This document shows positions 17,947 through 26,598 of a stretch of DNA of 64,000 bases, piece by piece. Position 1 is the first letter of the stretch. Every line of letters begins with the position of its first letter. The notes beneath the pieces were generated by a model. It was given only the letters and a program-made list of their open reading frames with translations. It made no database searches and had not been told where the DNA came from. This DNA comes from Pseudomonadota bacterium (lineage in GTDB: Bacteria; Pseudomonadota; Gammaproteobacteria; Steroidobacterales; JBCBZW01): positions 1-64,000 of the forward strand of contig JBCCWS010000010.1 in assembly GCA_039193195.1 (NCBI GenBank). The letters are read 5' to 3'. Both the position numbers and the translations under genes were made by a program.

Positions 17947-19266
17947 CTATCGTGTGGATTCGGTAATCTCGTCGCTCGCCGCGCCTTGACTCGGCGCCAG
18001 CGCCTGCGCGTGGGCCGCCTCGATCATGCGTTGCACCCGCAGAGCGAAGGTCTGGTGCGCGACCGCCGAGTTCACCTTGAGCACGTTCGATACCACCGCC
18101 ACCAGGTAACGATACCGAGGCTCCTCCGCGGGTGACTCCACGATGGCGATGCTGGCCAGGATGTTGCGGCGATTGCCCTTGTACTTCGCGCAGTTGAAAC
18201 CCTCCTCTTCCTGGCACGAGTAGAGGGAGCCCGACTTGAAGTAGACCGCCGCCTCGTTGAGTGCAGGGTGTGAGGCGTAGCGTATGCGCTTCTGGGTCAT
18301 GTAGAGCAGGCGTTTGATCTCACGGCTGGAGAAGGCGTCGACGAGCGTGCCTGCCTCGAGCTTCAGCAACAGCTTGGCGAGTTCGTGTGGAGTGCCGTAG
18401 CTGGTAATGCCGCCGACGCGGTTCTTCCCGTGGCGGGTGAAGAAGCTGCCTTGGCGCAGCTGCTCCGTGTCGATGCCGTTGCGCTCCAAAGGTGCTGACA
18501 TGGCCTCGAGGAACTGTACTTGCAGTTCGCGCGTGCTGAAGCGGTCGAAGTAGTCGCCCCGTTCCGCATCGCTTGGCGGGTAGTCCACGGCGAAATGCGC
18601 CAGCAGCATCAGCTCCCGCTGCACCATGGCAGCGGCTGCGTTGGAACTTGCGGAGAGCATCCAGTCCAGGTACTCCCATAGGCTGGCTTCGTCACCCACG
18701 CGCAGGGCGCGGTACTCGAGCCGCCGCGAGGTCACGTCGTAGATTGGCACCTCGTGGTGATCGTACTGAACGAATTCGTCAGCGACGACCCGGGTCTCGC
18801 GCAGAAGCGCCTCGCGGGCGGCGATGTCGTCCGGGTAGATGTCCGCAAGCTGCTGGAATAGCGCGACGGCGACGAGGCTCTTGCCCACGCTGCCGACGTT
18901 GCTGCGAAAGCCAGCGTTGTGTTCGGCGATCCGCGGCGCCTCAGGGTCCGTGAGGTCGATGACGGTGACGCCGTAGCGCGTCGGGTCTTCGAGCACGGAG
19001 CGAATGCGCGCTTCGTACGCCTCGTCGTGGACGAAGCTGTCGAGGTCCGTGGAGCCCTCCCAGGCGGGGGTGATGCGCTGCAAGGACGCTTGGGCGCCCG
19101 GGGGCAGTTGGCGCCCACGCAGCTCGCCAAGCTGGGCCAATCGGTAGTACTCAAGGCGCCGAATCTCCGTGTATCCGTAGCCGTCCAAGGGATACGCCTC
19201 GGCGAGGCTCGCGGTGACGAGACCTATGGCAACGATCATTGGCAACCAGGGGGTGTACTTCATCAT
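17947..19266 (-). CDS. exported serine hydrolase, second beta-lactamase-like paralogue
   Basis: A 439-residue exported protein. Signal peptide 1-24 (IVAIGLVTASLAEA), a long helical lead to residue 90, then the same fold as its neighbour: SVGK (Ser126, Lys129), SSN (207-209) and KSG in YFKSGSLYS. Two close cysteines (SCQEEEGFNC) may form a disulphide. Its start overlaps the stop of the dikinase gene by 4 bases, so the two are co-translated; this is the strongest functional clue. It is much longer than a beta-lactamase and closer to an uncharacterised envelope hydrolase. Confidence 0.8.
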   Translation of the reverse strand: MMKYTPWLPMIVAIGLVTASLAEAYPLDGYGYTEIRRLEYYRLAQLGELRGRQLPPGAQASLQRITPAWEGSTDLDSFVHDEAYEARIRSVLEDPTRYGVTVIDLTDPEAPRIAEHNAGFRSNVGSVGKSLVAVALFQQLADIYPDDIAAREALLRETRVVADEFVQYDHHEVPIYDVTSRRLEYRALRVGDEASLWEYLDWMLSASSNAAAAMVQRELMLLAHFAVDYPPSDAERGDYFDRFSTRELQVQFLEAMSAPLERNGIDTEQLRQGSFFTRHGKNRVGGITSYGTPHELAKLLLKLEAGTLVDAFSSREIKRLLYMTQKRIRYASHPALNEAAVYFKSGSLYSCQEEEGFNCAKYKGNRRNILASIAIVESPAEEPRYRYLVAVVSNVLKVNSAVAHQTFALRVQRMIEAAHAQALAPSQGAASDEITESTR

Positions 19267-22205
19267 CGGGTTGCGCCTTGGCCCTGCGTCGAGAGCGGTC
19301 GTTGATCGAGGTCGATCGGGCGATCGGCCGTGTTCAGGTAGGGAGCGTCCAGCTGGCTTAGGAACTCGTTCGCCTGCGCCGCATCGTTCTCCAGGAAGGG
19401 GCGAATTTGAAACAGCACGAGCTGGTCGCCCAGAAAGCCGAACTCCACGTCAGCGATTGTGCCCGGCTGGTCGAACCAGTCGTCGAGGGCACCGGCAAAC
19501 GCCTTCAAGGCCTCGATGCGTGCCGGCGTGAGCAGCCGTTCCGGCGCCATCGCGGCCACGATCCGCGAGCCGCCTCCAGGCAAGAGCACGCGTCGGCGCG
19601 GATCGGTGGCAGACGCCCGCCAGCGCAGGGTGCCGTCGTCGCTAACGATGGCGGTCTCCGCCCGTTGGCCTTCCACACCACCGCCGACGCCCTCGTTGAG
19701 CACGACGGTCAGGGCCCCGCGGCGATCGCGCTCGATGTCGGTGGTCACCAGCACGCCGGAGACATCTGCGTTGACGCTCTGGTGCAGCAACACGGCGGCG
19801 TATACGTGTTCCGGCTTGTCCATCAGCGCCTGGCGCCAGCCGAAGGCACGCTCGCTGAAGGGGGATGCCCAGACGCGCCGAATCGCGGCCAAGATGGCGT
19901 CGAAGCCGACCACGTTCGGCACGGTGAGGTTGAGGCCAGCGCCCGTGAAGCCCGGCAGGTCTTCCACGTTGGTGTCGCTGCGCACGAAGACGCCGTAGGT
20001 GCCGTCGGCACCGAACTGGCTTGCCATCGCCTCGCGCAGGGTCTCGACGAAGGCAGGATCGAGCTCCACCTCCTGCAGCCATTCCCGCATTTGGCCGAGG
20101 AAGCGATTTCGGTAGCGAAGGCGCTCCGGGCCAACTGGGTACGCGCCCAGTTCCGCGTAGCGGGCGCGGAGCCAGCCGAAGGCGCTCAGGTCACTGTCGC
20201 CAAAGGGCCGATCGAGCAGGCGCCGAAAGCTGCCGAAGGGCAGGGCGAGGGCCGGCGAGACACGCCCCTGGAAACGCTCACTCAGGCGACCGAGCTGAGC
20301 CGCCTTGGGGCCCACGCGAACGCCGGAGTCGCCGCCGTCGAGGCCTTCGACTGGCAGCGGCTCGGCGGTTTGCAGGTCCAAGCGATCGACGTCGACCACG
20401 ATGCGAATACCGGCGCTCGGCGCGTCGGCGTTCTCGGCGGGAAAGAGCTCCGCGTAGGTGTCGTCCAAGTCGTCGATGAGTACCGTGCCGCGAGGGCTGC
20501 CGGCCAGCACGATCGGCTGTTCCCTCCGCGCTTCCAGAGCGCTCAGCCACGCGTCGCCCACCACGATGTTCGGGATGCCTAAGTTGCGTGCCAGGAGCTG
20601 CACGTGGGAGAGCTGATTGCCCTCGCGCTCGGTTAGGATGCCGGCGACCGGGGGCAGCTCCGCAAGGGTCTCCGGCACGGTGACGATCCACCCCCGCGTA
20701 TCTTCCTCCGTGTCCTCGAGCGCTTCGGCGGACTTCAGTACGCCCCGCGCGACGCCGGGGTTCAAGCTACGTAAACCGCTAGCTGCGATGCGATCGAAGA
20801 CTCGATGCTCTACGCCGCCCGCCAGCTGCGCGTCTCGCGCCAGCGCTTCGAGCAGTACCGAGTACTGCAGCACGGGGCTGGCCCGCAGGCGATCGGGGAC
20901 GAACTCCCGGGCCAGCGGCTCGACAGCAGCAAAGCGCGCCACGGTGGGGCCGTAGTACAAGGCTAGGCGCTGACCGGCCCAGGTGGGAATGAGTTCGAGG
21001 GTCTGCAGGGCGTTTCGGTAGGCCTCTAGCGGCACGATACGGTTGCTGAGCGAGCCCAGGGCCTGCGCGGCTGCATCGACCTCCGTTCGCGAGAGCAGGC
21101 CGAGCGCCTGCAGGGCTCGGCTGAGGCTGGCGATCGCGCCGAGGCGCTCGCGGCGGCTGTGGGTCGGGTCCTCCAGGAACGCGCGCAGGGCGTTGCCGAG
21201 GTGGTTTTCCAACACCAGCATGGCATCGAGGCTTCGCAGGCGGTCGGCGGGCTCGAGAGATGGCCAGCGACTTCGCAAATTCTGTAGGTACGTCGCCAAC
21301 GCGTCGAGGCGCCCGGCGGGCGATGGCGCCGTTAGAGCGCCGCTCGCGGCGCGAAGCTGCGCGCTGAGGGTGGGGTTGCCGCCAGCGTTGGCGAGGCTGG
21401 CGAGGCGCTCGATGCCGCGCGCGCCATTCGTGGCCTGATCGATCAGGGTGGCGAGGCGCTCGAGATCGGCGCCTGTCTGCGCCGAGGCCGGTTGGCGGGC
21501 AGCGTAGGCGCGCACGCGCTCGGCATCGTCGGCGCCGAGGCGGCCATGGATCTTGTTGCGCAGGGGGCGGAAGCCCTCGTCTCGCTTGTTGATCTGAGTG
21601 GCGAGCTGGCGAATCTCGCCCACCGCCCCGTCGCGCCCGGCGCGCGGTAACACTCTGGCGGCATCGAGCAACACGGCGAATCGACGCTCGCCTTCACCCA
21701 TCAACGTCAGCAACATAGTCTGCGCCGCGCGCTCTTCCTGCTCCGCTTGGAATGCGCCTCGGTAAAAGCGCGCCCGGCGCAGGATCCACCCGTCGTCCAC
21801 GGCGATCAGAAATTGCTCGATGAGGACGCTCTCCAATACACTGCCGAGGCGGTCGCGGTAACGCGCGTCGCGAGGCTCGATCTCCACCAGGAAGTTGGCA
21901 ATCAAGATGCCTGCGTCACGGATTTCGCGGGTGCGCTCGCTCCACTGCCCATGCTGGCGTCCTCCTCCATGCTCGCGACAGGCGTAGGGGCGCGGTGGCA
22001 GTACGCTGCCGTCTTCGCAGAACCATCGAATGCGCTCGAAGGGGCCGCGGTCGGCGAGCTTCATGTCCTCGATCCAACGCCCGAAGTCCGCGAGGCGAGG
22101 GTCCTCGGTTGCAGGGGGCTCGGCGGCGTTCGCGAGCGAGGCGAGCAGCAGCGCCGCTGCGAGGGCGGGAAGGCGCGCCGCCCGGAGGCGAACACGATCG
22201 GTCAT
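19263..22205 (-). CDS. exported dikinase-like enzyme (phosphohistidine domain then ATP-grasp domain)
   Basis: A 980-residue protein with a clear signal peptide (1-27, ALAAALLLASLANA). Residues 30-490 are helical with a few cysteines and unrecognised. Residues about 485-590 form a swivelling phosphohistidine domain with His534 in NQLSHVQLLARN. Residues 625-940 form the PEP-synthase/PPDK-type ATP-binding domain: GPKAAQLGRL (632-641), VRSDTNVEDLPG (741-752) and VEFGFLGDQLVLFQIRPF (920-937). The PEP/pyruvate barrel is absent. The order His domain then ATP domain is that of glucan water dikinases, not of PEP synthase. An ATP enzyme with an export signal is odd. It is divergent from the nucleotide transporter gene, 35 bp away. 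The acceptor is unknown. Confidence 0.8.
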   Translation of the reverse strand: MTDRVRLRAARLPALAAALLLASLANAAEPPATEDPRLADFGRWIEDMKLADRGPFERIRWFCEDGSVLPPRPYACREHGGGRQHGQWSERTREIRDAGILIANFLVEIEPRDARYRDRLGSVLESVLIEQFLIAVDDGWILRRARFYRGAFQAEQEERAAQTMLLTLMGEGERRFAVLLDAARVLPRAGRDGAVGEIRQLATQINKRDEGFRPLRNKIHGRLGADDAERVRAYAARQPASAQTGADLERLATLIDQATNGARGIERLASLANAGGNPTLSAQLRAASGALTAPSPAGRLDALATYLQNLRSRWPSLEPADRLRSLDAMLVLENHLGNALRAFLEDPTHSRRERLGAIASLSRALQALGLLSRTEVDAAAQALGSLSNRIVPLEAYRNALQTLELIPTWAGQRLALYYGPTVARFAAVEPLAREFVPDRLRASPVLQYSVLLEALARDAQLAGGVEHRVFDRIAASGLRSLNPGVARGVLKSAEALEDTEEDTRGWIVTVPETLAELPPVAGILTEREGNQLSHVQLLARNLGIPNIVVGDAWLSALEARREQPIVLAGSPRGTVLIDDLDDTYAELFPAENADAPSAGIRIVVDVDRLDLQTAEPLPVEGLDGGDSGVRVGPKAAQLGRLSERFQGRVSPALALPFGSFRRLLDRPFGDSDLSAFGWLRARYAELGAYPVGPERLRYRNRFLGQMREWLQEVELDPAFVETLREAMASQFGADGTYGVFVRSDTNVEDLPGFTGAGLNLTVPNVVGFDAILAAIRRVWASPFSERAFGWRQALMDKPEHVYAAVLLHQSVNADVSGVLVTTDIERDRRGALTVVLNEGVGGGVEGQRAETAIVSDDGTLRWRASATDPRRRVLLPGGGSRIVAAMAPERLLTPARIEALKAFAGALDDWFDQPGTIADVEFGFLGDQLVLFQIRPFLENDAAQANEFLSQLDAPYLNTADRPIDLDQRPLSTQGQGATR

Positions 22206-22240
22206 GCGGATGCTCCTAGGTTTACGGTGACGGGCGTTCG

Positions 22241-23860
22241 ATGAGCAGTCGCTTCACTCGTATCGAGCGCGTGCTGCGAATGTTCACCCCGATTCGCCCG
22301 GGCGAGGGGCCCGGCATCATCGTGCTGGCCCTCAACGCCTTCCTGCTGCTCTCGGCCTACTACATCTTCAAGACCCTGCGCGAGGCCCTGATCCTCTCGG
22401 AGTCTGGCGCCGTGGGCAAGAGCGTGGCCACAGGCCTTGTCGCCCTGGTGCTGATCTTCCTGGTGCCGCTCTACGGTGTGGTGTTTCGCCATACGAATCG
22501 TACCGAATTAGTTTACTGGGTGAATGCGTTCTTCCTCACCATGCTCGCCTGCCTGTTTGCCATGGGGCTAGCGGGCGGTTCCGTGGCGACGCTTTACTAC
22601 GTGTGGGTGGGTCTGTTCGGGGTGATGGTGATCGCTCAGTTCTGGGCCTACGCCACCGACATCTACAACGTGAAGAGCGGCCAGCGGGTGTTTCCGATCG
22701 CGGTGGCCGCCTCCTCGATCGGCGCCCTGGCTGGCTCATGGTTCAGCCAGTACGCGTTTATCACGCTCGACATGAGCCCCTACGGTCTGATGATTATCGC
22801 CTCAATCCTTTGCATTCTCAGTACGTTGCTCTATCGGCCCGCACGTTACCTGGCGCCAGAGGACTCGCGCTGTATCGAGTGCGAGTACATGAAGCCCAAG
22901 GGCGAGAGCCTGTTCGGTGGCTTCGCGGTGGTGTGGGGTGATCACTACCTGCGCCTCCTCGCCCTTTTCACCGTGATGCTCAATTGGATCAACTCCTCCG
23001 GCGAGTTCATCCTGGCGCAGGTGGTGGAGGAACGGGCCCGAGAGATGGTGCAGACAGGACTCACGCAGCTCAGTGTGGAGCAGTACGTGGGCGCCTTCTA
23101 CGGCAGCTTCTCCTTCGCCTTCAACGCCTTGGGGTTGCTCCTGCAGCTCTTCGTCGTGTCGCGCTTGCTGAAGGTCATCGGCCTGCGCCGCGCGCTGCTG
23201 ATCCTGCCAGTGTTGGTGGCGCTGAGCTACGGTCTGATCCTGTTCGTGCCGATCTTCTCCCTGATTCGCCTCACCAAGGTGGTGGAGAACGGCGTGGACT
23301 ACTCGCTCATGAACACGGTTCGCCACGCGCTCTACCTGCCCACGGCGCGCGAGGTGAAGTACGAGGGAAAGACCGCCATCGATAGCTTCTTTTGGCGATT
23401 CGGGGATCTGCTGCAGGCGGGCGTCATCTACGCTGGGGTGACCTGGTTCGACTTCGGTGTGCGTGCCTTCGTGCTGCTCAACCTGGGGCTCGCGCTCGTC
23501 TGGCTGGGCTTGTCGGTGATCGTGGGTCGGGAGTTCGGCCGCATGACCCGCCAGAACGCCCCTAACGTGGCCCCGGTGTTGGCGCGGGCGATCCCAGACC
23601 AGGCCGTCACCCCGTCGAGTCGCTTCGCCTTCGAATTGGCCCAGGACACCTTCACCGATCAGGACCCGGGCGATGTGATCACCTTGAGTGCTCGCGTCGC
23701 GGGCAGTGAGCGGCTGCCTCGCTGGCTGCGCTTCGACCCAGCCGCAGGCCGCTTTTCCGGCGTGGCCCCGTTCCGCTTCGAGGCCTTCGATATCCGCGTC
23801 GTCGCCACCGATCTCGAGGGCCTAGAGGCCGTCGGGAGCTTCCGCATCTCGCCTGCGTAG
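22241..23860 (+). CDS. Npt1/Npt2-type nucleotide transporter with C-terminal cadherin-like domain
   Basis: A 539-residue membrane protein with about 12 transmembrane segments resembling the ATP/ADP-translocase (NTT/Npt) superfamily: SAYYIFKTLREALIL near the first helix, IYNVKSGQRVFPIAVAASSIGALAG in the middle and TAREVKYEGKTAIDSFFWRFGDLLQAG near helix 10. Such carriers exchange ATP for ADP or import nucleotides in intracellular bacteria; free-living homologues are little studied. After about residue 450 comes a soluble tail with the signature of dystroglycan/cadherin-like Ig domains (FTDQDPGDVITLSARV, LPRWLRFDPAAGRFSG, DIRVVATDLEG). Such domains usually face outward. First gene of a three-gene operon. 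Confidence 0.8.
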   Translation: MSSRFTRIERVLRMFTPIRPGEGPGIIVLALNAFLLLSAYYIFKTLREALILSESGAVGKSVATGLVALVLIFLVPLYGVVFRHTNRTELVYWVNAFFLTMLACLFAMGLAGGSVATLYYVWVGLFGVMVIAQFWAYATDIYNVKSGQRVFPIAVAASSIGALAGSWFSQYAFITLDMSPYGLMIIASILCILSTLLYRPARYLAPEDSRCIECEYMKPKGESLFGGFAVVWGDHYLRLLALFTVMLNWINSSGEFILAQVVEERAREMVQTGLTQLSVEQYVGAFYGSFSFAFNALGLLLQLFVVSRLLKVIGLRRALLILPVLVALSYGLILFVPIFSLIRLTKVVENGVDYSLMNTVRHALYLPTAREVKYEGKTAIDSFFWRFGDLLQAGVIYAGVTWFDFGVRAFVLLNLGLALVWLGLSVIVGREFGRMTRQNAPNVAPVLARAIPDQAVTPSSRFAFELAQDTFTDQDPGDVITLSARVAGSERLPRWLRFDPAAGRFSGVAPFRFEAFDIRVVATDLEGLEAVGSFRISPA

Positions 23861-23872
23861 GAAACCAGAGCC

Positions 23873-25273
23873 ATGCCCGTCGCGCCCCGAATCCGTCGCC
23901 TCGTGTCTGCCTTGCTGTTTGTGGCCATCATGGCGGCCCCCCCGCCGCTGTCGGCACAGCGCATGCTGGGGAGGCTGAATGAGTCGATCACCGAGCTCTC
24001 CGAGCAGGTCGCGCCCGCAGTGGTGCAGATCCTCGTTTCTGGCTATCGAGTCGTGCCCGGCCGGGGCAGCGCCGTGCTCGTCCCCCAGCGCGGGTCTGGT
24101 TCAGGCGTGCTGGTGGATCCTAGTGGCTACATCGTCACCAACTACCACGTGATCGAGAACGGCGAGATCATCGAGGTTGCGCTGACAGACCGCACCTATG
24201 AGCAGGAGGGGCGGTCCATCGTGCGACCGCCCTCGGCCCTGCTCGCGGCGAGCGTCGTCGGCGTCGATCGCGAGACCGATCTGGCCGTGCTCAAGGTGCA
24301 GGCTGAGGGCCTGCCGTTCCTCCCCTTCGCCGACTCCGATGAGCTAAGCCCTGGTCAGCTAGTGTTCGCCTTCGGCAGCCCTCGAGGTTTGCAGAACTCG
24401 ATCTCGATGGGCGTGATCAGCGCCGTCGGGCGGCAGCTTTCTCCCGATGCACCCATGGTCTATCTGCAGACGGATGCAGCGATCAATCCCGGCAACAGCG
24501 GGGGACCCCTGGTTGACTTGCAGGGGCGTGTGGCCGGTATCAATACGTCTATCTTCACTCAGTCGGGAGGCAGCGAGGGAATCGGTTTCGCTGCGCCCGC
24601 CAATATCGTCGAGACCATCTACGAGCGGATCCGCGAGGATGGGCGCATGCGTCGCGGGACCATCGGTGCAGACACGCTGACGATTTCGCCGGCGTTGGCG
24701 CGAGGGCTGGGGCTGGATCGCTCGTATGGCGTGGTAATTGAAGACGCCTTCCCAGGTGGACCTGCCGCGGTGGCCGGTCTGCTGCCCGGTGATGTGGTGG
24801 TGGCGCTCGATGGCAAGGTGATGGAGAACGCGCGTCAGTTCGATGTCAACGTCTACCTAAAGCCCATCGGCGGCAGCGTACGCCTCACGGTGCTGCGAGG
24901 TGGCGGCACGGTGGAGCTGCTGGTCCCTGTTATTGAGCGCCCGGACCGGCAGATGAGTATCGGTGGCGGGGCTTCGGTCAACGAGCAGCGAGTCGAGCGC
25001 CTCGCTATCTTTGCGGTGGATCTCGATGAGCAGACCGGCGCGCTGCTGCCACCGACGCGTCGCCCCGTGGGCGTAGTGGTCGGCGCGCTACTGCCGAGCG
25101 CGACGCCGGAGCAGACCACCTTGCAGTCTGGCGATATCATCTACTCCGTCAACGGTCGCGTCGTGGACAACCTCGAGGAGCTGAGGCGAGAGTTGGCGAG
25201 TCACCCGCCCGGGGCAGGCTTGGTCCTGCAGGTGGAGCGCCAGCGGCGCCTGCAGTACTTGGTGCAGGAGTAG
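23873..25273 (+). CDS. HtrA/Deg-type serine protease with two PDZ domains
   Basis: A 466-residue periplasmic protease. A signal peptide (about 9-28) is followed by a trypsin-like domain with the triad His92 (TNYHVIENG), Asp136 (RETDLAVLKV) and Ser209 (INPGNSGGPLV). Two PDZ domains follow, about 255-350 and 365-460 (PAAVAGLLPGDVVVALDGKV; TLQSGDIIYSVNGRVVDNLEELR). It would degrade or chaperone misfolded envelope proteins. It starts 12 bp after the nucleotide transporter and ends 7 bp before the nucleoside transporter, so it is part of that operon, an unusual setting for a Deg protease. Confidence 0.92.
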   Translation: MPVAPRIRRLVSALLFVAIMAAPPPLSAQRMLGRLNESITELSEQVAPAVVQILVSGYRVVPGRGSAVLVPQRGSGSGVLVDPSGYIVTNYHVIENGEIIEVALTDRTYEQEGRSIVRPPSALLAASVVGVDRETDLAVLKVQAEGLPFLPFADSDELSPGQLVFAFGSPRGLQNSISMGVISAVGRQLSPDAPMVYLQTDAAINPGNSGGPLVDLQGRVAGINTSIFTQSGGSEGIGFAAPANIVETIYERIREDGRMRRGTIGADTLTISPALARGLGLDRSYGVVIEDAFPGGPAAVAGLLPGDVVVALDGKVMENARQFDVNVYLKPIGGSVRLTVLRGGGTVELLVPVIERPDRQMSIGGGASVNEQRVERLAIFAVDLDEQTGALLPPTRRPVGVVVGALLPSATPEQTTLQSGDIIYSVNGRVVDNLEELRRELASHPPGAGLVLQVERQRRLQYLVQE

Positions 25274-25280
25274 CGTCTAG

Positions 25281-26534
25281 GTGGGCAGTCTCCTGCACAG
25301 TGTGATCGGCATCTTGGCGTTGTTGGCGTTCGCCTTTGCCTTGAGCGAGTCCCGGGGGGCTATTCGCTGGCGTCTCCCAGTAGCTGCGCTCGGGCTGCAG
25401 TTCGCCCTAGCGCTGTTGTTTCTCAAGTTCCCGGCCAGTGCAGGCGTGTTCGGCGTAGTCGCAGACGGCGTGCTGGCCCTGCAGGGGGCGAGCGAGGTGG
25501 GGGCGTCCTTCGTCTTCGGCTACCTGGGCGGTGCCCCGCTGCCGTTCGAAGAGACGGCGCCAGGCTCGAGCCTCGTACTTGCCTTTCGCATCATGCCCAT
25601 CTTGCTGTTCATCAGCGCTTGGACGGCGCTGCTGTCCTACTGGCGCGTGCTGCCCGCCATCGTGCAGGCCTTCGGTTGGGCCCTCGAGCGCACCCTGGGT
25701 GTGGGCGGTGCCGTAGGCGTAGCGACGGCAGCTAACGTTTTCGTTGGAATGATCGAGGCGCCACTTTTCGTGCGCGGCTACCTGGCGCGTTTGAGCCGCG
25801 GCGAGTTGTTCGCCGTGATGTGTGCGGGCATGGCGACGATCGCTGGCACCATGTTCGCGCTCTACTCCACGGTGCTGGCACCGGTCATTCCCGACGCGCC
25901 AGGGCACCTGCTGACTGCCTCGCTGATCAGCATGCCTGCCGCCATCATGATCGCGTATCTAATGGTGCCCCTAGAGGGTCCCGCCACGCCAGCTTCTGCG
26001 GAGGAGCCCTTCGAGGCGGCGAGCAGCATCGACGCGCTCACCGTGGGCACCCAGAGTGGGGTTCAACTGTACATTGGCGTGGTGTCCATGTTGTTTGTGT
26101 TTGTCGCGAGTGCCGCGCTGGTCAATGGCGCCCTAGGCCTGCTGCCAGATGTCGCCGGCGGGCCGATCAGCCTGGAGCGAGTGCTGGGCGCGCTAATGGC
26201 ACCGCTGGCATTGGCGATCGGATTGCCCTGGGAGGAGGCACTCACGGGAGGCGCATTGCTCGGTAAGAAGGTCGTGCTAAACGAGTTTTTGGCGTACCTC
26301 GATCTGGCTGCTCTGAGCGACTCGGAACTCTCTGCGCGCAGCCGCCTCATCCTCACGTACGCCCTGTGCGGATTCGCTAATCTAGGTAGCCTAGGGATTT
26401 CGATCGGTGGTTTGGCCAGCCTGGTGCCCGAGCGCCGCGTGGAAATCATCGAGTTGGGCATCAAGAGTATCGTGGGCGGCACCCTGGCGACCGCCTTGAC
26501 TGGGGCCGTTGTCGGCCTCGTGCTGTTGGTGTGA
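25281..26534 (+). CDS. concentrative nucleoside transporter (CNT/NupC family)
   Basis: A 417-residue inner-membrane symporter with about ten hydrophobic segments. The family landmarks are present: VFVGMIEAPLFVRGYLARLSRGELFAVM in the first core repeat, the MATIAGTMFALYS hairpin, KKVVLNEFLAYLDL in the second repeat and YALCGFANLGSLGISIGGL near the C-terminus. CNT proteins take up nucleosides with H+ or Na+. The GTG start lies 7 bp behind the protease stop. Together with the nucleotide carrier upstream it makes this operon a nucleotide/nucleoside-handling unit. Confidence 0.92.
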   Translation: MGSLLHSVIGILALLAFAFALSESRGAIRWRLPVAALGLQFALALLFLKFPASAGVFGVVADGVLALQGASEVGASFVFGYLGGAPLPFEETAPGSSLVLAFRIMPILLFISAWTALLSYWRVLPAIVQAFGWALERTLGVGGAVGVATAANVFVGMIEAPLFVRGYLARLSRGELFAVMCAGMATIAGTMFALYSTVLAPVIPDAPGHLLTASLISMPAAIMIAYLMVPLEGPATPASAEEPFEAASSIDALTVGTQSGVQLYIGVVSMLFVFVASAALVNGALGLLPDVAGGPISLERVLGALMAPLALAIGLPWEEALTGGALLGKKVVLNEFLAYLDLAALSDSELSARSRLILTYALCGFANLGSLGISIGGLASLVPERRVEIIELGIKSIVGGTLATALTGAVVGLVLLV

Positions 26535-26598
26535 ATGCGCCCGTGTGAGAGGATCTCCTCATCTCCCATGGCTCTGACGACAGCTCAAGTTGACGCCG

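Noticed and set aside
19407-20582. 391-codon plus-strand frame opposite the dikinase gene
   Set aside because: Antisense shadow; the minus-strand frame contains intact ATP-binding and phosphohistidine motifs.
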